Assembly (NCBI GenBank): GCA_035430165.1
Contig: DAOMGE010000047.1
Span: forward strand, 1 to 20,100
Origin: UBA7239 sp035430165
Lineage (GTDB): Bacteria > Pseudomonadota > Gammaproteobacteria > Pseudomonadales > UBA7239
Direction: 5' to 3'
Length of the DNA stretch: 20,100 bases
Each line of letters opens with the position of its first letter. Positions within the stretch are counted from its first letter, which is position 1. Under the pieces are notes generated by a model that worked only from the letters and a program-made list of their open reading frames with translations, was not told where the DNA came from and did no database searches. The position numbers and the translations under genes are program-made. Below, in pieces: positions 15,576 to 20,100 of this stretch.

Positions 15576-17672
15576 ATGAAATTGTCTGTCGTCATTCCTG
15601 TGTATGGCCCGTGGCAAGCGCAACGCGTACTGGATTCCCTGTTGCCGCTGGAGCCATTTGAAATACTGGTCTGTGATTCCAGCCCGGTACCTACACCGTT
15701 GCCGGCGCATCCGCTTGTTCACCTGCTGCATTTGCCAGAACGTGCCTATCCCGGTGCTGCGCGCAATGCCGGCTGGAAACGGGCACAAGGTGAGTACGTG
15801 TTGTTTGTCGATGCCGATGTGGTGCTGACACAGGATGCGAGGCATTTTGTGGATCGCCATCTCGCCTCTGGTCCGCGTGACATGGCATTTGGTTTGTACA
15901 CATCGGATTGCGCAGATTACAACAGCATCAGCAAGTTTATTGTCACGGTACAGCGCCACCGTTTTGAAAAAGAATTCTCGCGCCACTATTTCCGTTATGG
16001 CCAGTCATCACACGTCCTGATGCGGCGCGACCTGTACAAGCAGATCGGTTTTTTCAATCCGCACCTGCGTATGCACGAAGACAAGGAAATCTGTATCCGT
16101 GCCATCAATGCCGGCGTTGATATCAATGTCTATGCCGATTTTCTGGCCGACCATATCAAGATTTTTTCTTTCAGCAGCCTGATGCAGGATCACTGCCACA
16201 AGGCTTTTCTCGCGGAAGAAGTGCAACAGGACAGCCCGGATGTATTCAACAAAGTCGAAAACCAGCTGAGCACCCGCTACAAGGCAAGCCTGATCGCTTC
16301 CTGCGCCCTGCCATGTCTCTTGTTGTTGATGACGGTGTGTGGATACCTGTCGATTAACCACATGCTGATTTCCCAGTTGATGGTGTTTTTGTCGCCACTG
16401 ATTGCTGCGCATGAAATATTTTCAGTCTCTGCCTTCCGTGAAAAAATCACTGGCCTGTTGCTGTGGCCTTGTCTGGGTGTGGCAGTGTGCCTCGGTGTGG
16501 TGCTGGCAAAATGCAAATCGCGCTGGCGCTGGTTAGAAAATCGCTGGCTGGATGTAAAGGGTCTGGTGCGGCTTGGTCTTCGCGCCGTGTTTCGTCGCGG
16601 TATGCCTCTCAGCATCGTGCATTTCATGACATCGCGCTGCAACTTGCGTTGTGAGCATTGTTTCTACAAGGAAACGCTGGATCTCAAGGACCCGGGTGAG
16701 CAAAGCCTGCTGCAACTGGATAAAACCACGCGCGAGATTGGTAATGTGTTGTGGTATGCGCTCGGCGGGGGCGAACCGTTCCTGCGAGATGATTTGCACA
16801 AGATCCATGGCCTGATCATGAAAAACTGCCAGCCGATGATGGTGAGTATCCCTACCAATGGCTGGTACACCGACAAGACGTATTTGCGCACACTGGAAAT
16901 GTTGCAGCAAATGCGGCGTGGTGCATTGACGGTACAGATTTCGGTCGATGGCCCTGAAGCCATGCACGATGAAATCCGTGGCCAGCATTCCTGGATGCAC
17001 TTGTTGAAAACCTGGCACAAGCTGAAGGAATTGCAGCGCATTTATCCGCAGTTATCACTTGGTATTATCACGGTAGTGAACGGCACCAATGCCCACGTCT
17101 ATCCCGACTTTATTGATGATATCGTCCACACCTTCCAGCCGAACCAGATCAGTGTGAATCTGGTTCGCAATGTGGAAAGCGGTGCGAAACAGGTATCGAT
17201 TCCGGTGCTGGATGCCTATAAAAAAGCTATCGAGCGTTATGAGTGGCACATGGCGAACCGCAGCTTGCTGGCGTTCAGTTATTTCGGTGGTGTGGTGGTG
17301 CGGGCAAAAGAGGCGCTGCAAAAGGAACTGATCTATCGTGTTATGCGTTATGACGAGTTTGTCACCCCATGTACTGCTGGCGGCCTGAGTTATGTGATCT
17401 GGGAAGATGGCCGCGTCAACGCCTGCGAAGTGTTGCCGGATGTTGTCGGCAATGTATTGGGCGATGCGCCGGAAAACAATTTCCGCAACATTGTGAAAAA
17501 CAGCGCTGCGAAAGCGTTGCGCAAGAAAATCGTGCAGGAAAAATGCCGTTGCAGTTACGAGTGTGCAATGACCACCAACACATTGTTCAGCTGGCCGCTG
17601 GCCGGGCGCTTGTGGGGTAATGTGTTGCGCGGTGAAAACCGCAAGATATTGCCTGACCAGAAAATCGTATAA
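15576..17672 (+). CDS. Glycosyltransferase family 2 - membrane - radical SAM/SPASM-like fusion protein
   Basis: The 698-residue protein joins two enzyme families. Residues 1-215 are a GT-A glycosyltransferase: MKLSVVIPVYG start, YPGAARNAGWKRAQGEY (58-74), the Asp79-Ala-Asp81 metal motif, and HEDK with Glu168-Asp169. Three hydrophobic segments follow (about 237-256, 259-279, 291-312). From about 345 comes a radical SAM domain with the [4Fe-4S] motif CNLRCEHC (Cys355, 359, 362) and ALGGGEPF (395-402). The tail has SPASM-like cysteines 599, 617, 657, 659 and 663 in a PCTAGG...DGRVNACE...CRCSYEC layout. The frame is continuous, so the fusion is genuine unless misassembled. There is no Shine-Dalgarno. 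It is divergent from the FDH operon and convergent with fdhD. Membrane-bound sugar transfer plus radical modification of the same product is inferred; the substrate is unknown. Confidence 0.88.
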   Translation: MKLSVVIPVYGPWQAQRVLDSLLPLEPFEILVCDSSPVPTPLPAHPLVHLLHLPERAYPGAARNAGWKRAQGEYVLFVDADVVLTQDARHFVDRHLASGPRDMAFGLYTSDCADYNSISKFIVTVQRHRFEKEFSRHYFRYGQSSHVLMRRDLYKQIGFFNPHLRMHEDKEICIRAINAGVDINVYADFLADHIKIFSFSSLMQDHCHKAFLAEEVQQDSPDVFNKVENQLSTRYKASLIASCALPCLLLLMTVCGYLSINHMLISQLMVFLSPLIAAHEIFSVSAFREKITGLLLWPCLGVAVCLGVVLAKCKSRWRWLENRWLDVKGLVRLGLRAVFRRGMPLSIVHFMTSRCNLRCEHCFYKETLDLKDPGEQSLLQLDKTTREIGNVLWYALGGGEPFLRDDLHKIHGLIMKNCQPMMVSIPTNGWYTDKTYLRTLEMLQQMRRGALTVQISVDGPEAMHDEIRGQHSWMHLLKTWHKLKELQRIYPQLSLGIITVVNGTNAHVYPDFIDDIVHTFQPNQISVNLVRNVESGAKQVSIPVLDAYKKAIERYEWHMANRSLLAFSYFGGVVVRAKEALQKELIYRVMRYDEFVTPCTAGGLSYVIWEDGRVNACEVLPDVVGNVLGDAPENNFRNIVKNSAAKALRKKIVQEKCRCSYECAMTTNTLFSWPLAGRLWGNVLRGENRKILPDQKIV

Positions 17673-17679
17673 AAACCTT

Positions 17680-17696
17680 TGTCACGTCAGCCGTGA
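17680..17696 (-). terminator. Weak hairpin at the fdhD 3' end
   Basis: On the minus strand TCACG-GCTGA-CGTGA overlaps the fdhD stop codon and is followed, after CAAAGG, by TTTTT. The stem is only 5 bp and the T tract is displaced, so termination is uncertain. The gap to the convergent gene is 14 bp. Confidence 0.3.
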
Positions 17697-18529
17697 ATGC
17701 GTTCGGGATGCGTGTAGCAATTGAAGCTGTCTGCTTTGATAAAACCCGCCAGCGTCATGCCGTTTTCCTCAGCCAGTTGTACAGCCAGACTGGTGGGTGC
17801 GCCAACAGCGGCAATGAAGCCGAGATTGGCGGCCAGTGCTTTCTGCACAATTTCAAATCCCACGCGCCCACTCACCATCAGCACGCAATCGTCGATAAGA
17901 AATGTCTTTTCCAGCAAACAGGCGCCGAGCAATTTATCGACGGCATTGTGGCGGCCGACATCTTCCCGCAACAACAGCAACTCGCCACTGGTATTGAATA
18001 ATCCCGCGGCATGCACGCCGCCGGTTTTTTCAAACAGTGGCTGGGCAGCGTGCAGTTTGTCGGGAAGTTGTACGAGTTGTTGTGCACTGATTTGCGGAAA
18101 ATTTCCCCGCAGCTGTGGTTGGTGTATCAGGCGCAGGGATTCAATCGCCATCTTGCCGCACACGCCGCAACTGGAATTGCTGTAGAAGTGGCGCTGGTAT
18201 TTTTTAAGGTCGAGCTGGTGACTGTCGGCCAGTGTCGCCGTCAGTGTGTTCGGATTATCGCCAACCGCAATCGATAAAATCTGTGCAGCGTCCTGCACGA
18301 TGCCTTCGCTGAATAACAGCCCCGCCACCAGTTCGATGTCATGACCCGGTGTACGCATGGTGATGGTCAGTGGCTCTTCGTGCGCGTCGCCGTTTTCCAT
18401 CCAGCGCAGCCGGATTTCCATCGGCTCTTCCACGGCCAGTGTGTCGATCCGGGTATCCGGTGTGTTGTGCCGGTAACGGGAAATGCTGTGCGAAATGGCG
18501 GCGAGTGTTTCAGGTGTGTCGTGTGTCAT
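17687..18529 (-). CDS. fdhD: Formate dehydrogenase accessory sulfurtransferase FdhD
   Basis: FdhD passes sulfur from the cysteine desulfurase IscS to the molybdenum or tungsten cofactor of formate dehydrogenase. The 280-residue protein has AGLLFSEGIV, the sulfur-relay pair in SSCGVCGK (Cys121 and Cys124 from this start), GGVHAAGLF, LLREDVGRHNAVDKLLG and MVSGRVGFEIVQKA, all FdhD signatures. The start at 18529 (MTHDTPE) has GAG 6 nt upstream. An ATG at 18544 would add five residues. The open frame continues far upstream to 19246, but that part is antisense to the repeat protein and is not coding. The gene serves the FDH operon at 10347-15364 but is separated from it by one opposite-strand gene. 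Confidence 0.94.
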   Translation of the reverse strand: MTHDTPETLAAISHSISRYRHNTPDTRIDTLAVEEPMEIRLRWMENGDAHEEPLTITMRTPGHDIELVAGLLFSEGIVQDAAQILSIAVGDNPNTLTATLADSHQLDLKKYQRHFYSNSSCGVCGKMAIESLRLIHQPQLRGNFPQISAQQLVQLPDKLHAAQPLFEKTGGVHAAGLFNTSGELLLLREDVGRHNAVDKLLGACLLEKTFLIDDCVLMVSGRVGFEIVQKALAANLGFIAAVGAPTSLAVQLAEENGMTLAGFIKADSFNCYTHPERIHG

Positions 18530-18579
18530 CAACAACTCGGGCATTTGCGTGGGATGTACTGGGCGATTCTCATGCCACC

Positions 18580-18585
18580 AGTATA
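18580..18585 (-). promoter_or_regulatory. Candidate -10 element for fdhD
   Basis: On the minus strand this reads TATACT (within GTTATACTGG), 50 bp upstream of the preferred fdhD start. The position 17 bp further upstream (AACTCC) is not a recognisable -35. Confidence 0.35.
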
Positions 18586-18677
18586 ACGGCAGCGTGTTGA
18601 CGGAGTTGCGTTGCGTGCGGAAAGGCTTATCCTCGGCGTATGTGAGTAATAAAAATGACCAATGGAGCCTTTGGCAC

Positions 18678-20100
18678 ATGACCCGCTTTTCCGCTTTCGT
18701 ACTAACCCGCCTCCTGCCGGTTTTGCTGGCACTGCTGTTTGCTGCACGGGCAGTTGCGGCGGCTGGTGATATCGATACCGCTTTTAACACAGGCACGGGT
18801 GCCAACAATACCGTGTTCGCCGTGGCGGCCCAGCCTGATGGCAGAGTAGTGGTTGGGGGTGATTTCACAACGATCAATGGTGTGGCGCGTAATCGAATTG
18901 CGCGCATGAATGCGGATGGTTCACTGGATACCGGATTCAACACGGGTACCGGGGCTAACAACTCCGTGACCGCCATCGTTGTGCAGGCAGATGGCAAAGT
19001 GGTAGTTGGCGGAAGTTTCACAACGATCAATGGTGTGGCGCGTAATCGAATTGCGCGCCTGAATGCCGATGGCTCACTGGATACAGGGTTCAATCCGGGT
19101 GCTGGAGCCAACGCCACCGTGGCTGCCGTTGCTTTGCAGCCGGATGGCAAAATCTTGGTTGGTGCTACTGTTTCTTCTGGTAATGGCCTGGTGCGAAAAA
19201 CGGTTGCTCGTCTGAATGCCGATGGTTCACTGGATACCAGCTTCAATATTGGTGTTGTCAGTGGTGTTTCAGGCGCCTATATCAAGGCTATGGCAATTCA
19301 ACCGGATGGCAAGGTGGTGATTGGAGGGGATTTTATATCCATCAATGGAGTGCCACGTAATTCCATTGCTCGTCTGAATTTGGACGGCTCACTGGACATT
19401 GGTTTCATCGCGGGTGTCAACGGGAGTGTTAATGCCGTTGTTGTGCAGCCGGATGGTAAGGTAATGGTTGGCGGTGGTTTCACAACGGTCAATGGGGTAT
19501 CACGTACCAGAATTGCGCGGCTGAATACTGACGGGTCGGTGGATGCCGGATTCCTAGGCACAGGTGCTAGTTGGTATGTGAACGCTCTGTTGTTGCAGCC
19601 AGATGGCAAGCTGGTAATAGGGGGAGCTTTTACATCGTTCAATGGGTATCCGCGTAACTATATTGCACGCACGAACGCTGATGGCTCGATAGATACGGGT
19701 TTTAATCCAGGAATGGGTGCCGGCAATTACGTGAACGCCATCGCGACCCAAACAGATGGCAGGGTGATATTGGGTGGTTATTTCACAACGTACAGCGGTG
19801 TATCAGCCAACCGCATGGTGCGTATCCATACCGGGGATGCCGATGTTGATGGCGTGGAAGACGCAGCAGATGCTTTCCCGACCAATCCTGCAGCAGCAAC
19901 GGATTCTGATCACGACAGTCTGCCAGATGCGTGGTTACAGCCCAATGCTTTTGGTTGTGTGATGGATGCAGCAGCCTGCAATGGACTGGTGCTGGATGAT
20001 AATGTGGATGCCATCGACAGCGATGGCGTGCCGGCAGCCACGGATAACTGCCCTTATCTCTACAACCTTGATCAGCCCGACGGGGATCACGATGGTATAG
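18678..20100 (+). CDS. Secreted delta-60 repeat protein with thrombospondin type 3-like repeats (3' end outside window)
   Basis: The frame stays open from the ATG at 18678 to the window end, giving 474 residues of a longer protein. Residues 1-28 are a signal peptide (Arg-containing start, LLPVLLALLFAARAVAA, cleavage near residue 28). Seven delta-60-type repeats of about 50 residues fill 46-385, each with V-x-A...QPDG(K/R)-hydrophobic-GG-x-F...NG...R..IARLNADGS-D-x-F. Aspartate-rich sequence follows (DADVDGVEDAADAFPTNP, then a TSP3-like DSDGVPAATDNCP...DGDHDG), expected to bind calcium. GGAG at 18664-18667 precedes the start. The protein is probably exported and extracellular or surface-bound. 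Its function, and any C-terminal sorting signal, cannot be seen. Its antisense strand is also open, as a by-product of the biased composition. Confidence 0.85.
   Translation, partial: MTRFSAFVLTRLLPVLLALLFAARAVAAAGDIDTAFNTGTGANNTVFAVAAQPDGRVVVGGDFTTINGVARNRIARMNADGSLDTGFNTGTGANNSVTAIVVQADGKVVVGGSFTTINGVARNRIARLNADGSLDTGFNPGAGANATVAAVALQPDGKILVGATVSSGNGLVRKTVARLNADGSLDTSFNIGVVSGVSGAYIKAMAIQPDGKVVIGGDFISINGVPRNSIARLNLDGSLDIGFIAGVNGSVNAVVVQPDGKVMVGGGFTTVNGVSRTRIARLNTDGSVDAGFLGTGASWYVNALLLQPDGKLVIGGAFTSFNGYPRNYIARTNADGSIDTGFNPGMGAGNYVNAIATQTDGRVILGGYFTTYSGVSANRMVRIHTGDADVDGVEDAADAFPTNPAAATDSDHDSLPDAWLQPNAFGCVMDAAACNGLVLDDNVDAIDSDGVPAATDNCPYLYNLDQPDGDHDGI
18813..19832 (+). repeat. Seven tandem delta-60 repeats, about 50 codons each
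   Basis: Units begin near 18813, 18966, 19119, 19281, 19428, 19578 and 19731. Units 1 and 2 are each 153 bp and share an uninterrupted identical 43-bp run (18863-18905 and 19016-19058). Unit 3 is degenerate in its middle (GATVSSGNG in place of GGxFTTING) and 9 bp longer than units 1 and 2. Unit 7 lacks the second half and leads straight into the aspartate-rich region. Confidence 0.85.

Noticed and set aside
18530..19246. Minus-strand open frame continuous with fdhD that would add about 234 residues to its N-terminus
   Set aside because: FdhD homology begins only near 18529. The extension is antisense to the signal peptide and repeats of the plus-strand gene, and its low-complexity repeated sequence mirrors the delta-60 units.
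1..20100. CRISPR arrays, tRNA or rRNA genes, insertion sequences, phage attachment sites
   Set aside because: None seen. The only tandem repeats are in-frame protein repeats near the 3' end of the window.

Overview
The window looks like a chromosomal segment of a gammaproteobacterium. That is an inference from gene content and order: a YpjD-type CcsA-family protein, the ibaG-murA-hisG-hisD-hisC run, a short-form HisG, and a molybdenum or tungsten formate dehydrogenase (FDH) locus with fdhD. The genus cannot be told from the sequence. Genes are tightly packed and no stretch longer than about 210 bp lacks one. I found no tRNA, rRNA, CRISPR array, insertion sequence, integrase or attachment site.

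Region 1 (1-7,804, all plus strand) is core metabolism. A membrane protein of the CcsA/YpjD family is followed by a strong intrinsic terminator. Two arginine genes come next: argD (acetylornithine aminotransferase) and argF (ornithine carbamoyltransferase). Then come ibaG (BolA family), murA (first committed step of peptidoglycan synthesis) and hisG-hisD-hisC. A terminator whose stem includes the hisC stop codon ends the block; hisB does not follow.

Region 2 (7,818-10,276, minus strand) is a two-gene acyl-CoA dehydrogenase operon. Only one of the two proteins keeps a recognisable catalytic glutamate, which suggests an alpha2beta2 enzyme like those of steroid or bile-acid side-chain beta-oxidation. 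A 9-bp inverted repeat lies in front of it, and a terminator separates it from the next operon.

Region 3 (10,347-15,364, minus strand) is an NAD-dependent FDH operon: a NuoE-NuoF fusion (diaphorase subunit), then a nitrobindin-like beta-barrel gene, then the large catalytic subunit with cysteine as metal ligand. The sulfurtransferase gene fdhD lies 2.3 kb away on the same strand.

Between the FDH operon and fdhD, on the opposite strand (15,576-17,672), is the most unusual gene: one 698-residue protein joining a family-2 glycosyltransferase, three membrane segments and a radical SAM domain with a SPASM-like cysteine-rich tail. I know of no described function for this architecture.

Region 4 (18,678 to the window end, plus strand) is the 5' part of a secreted protein with a signal peptide, seven delta-60 repeats and the beginning of thrombospondin type 3-like calcium-binding repeats. 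It runs off the window.
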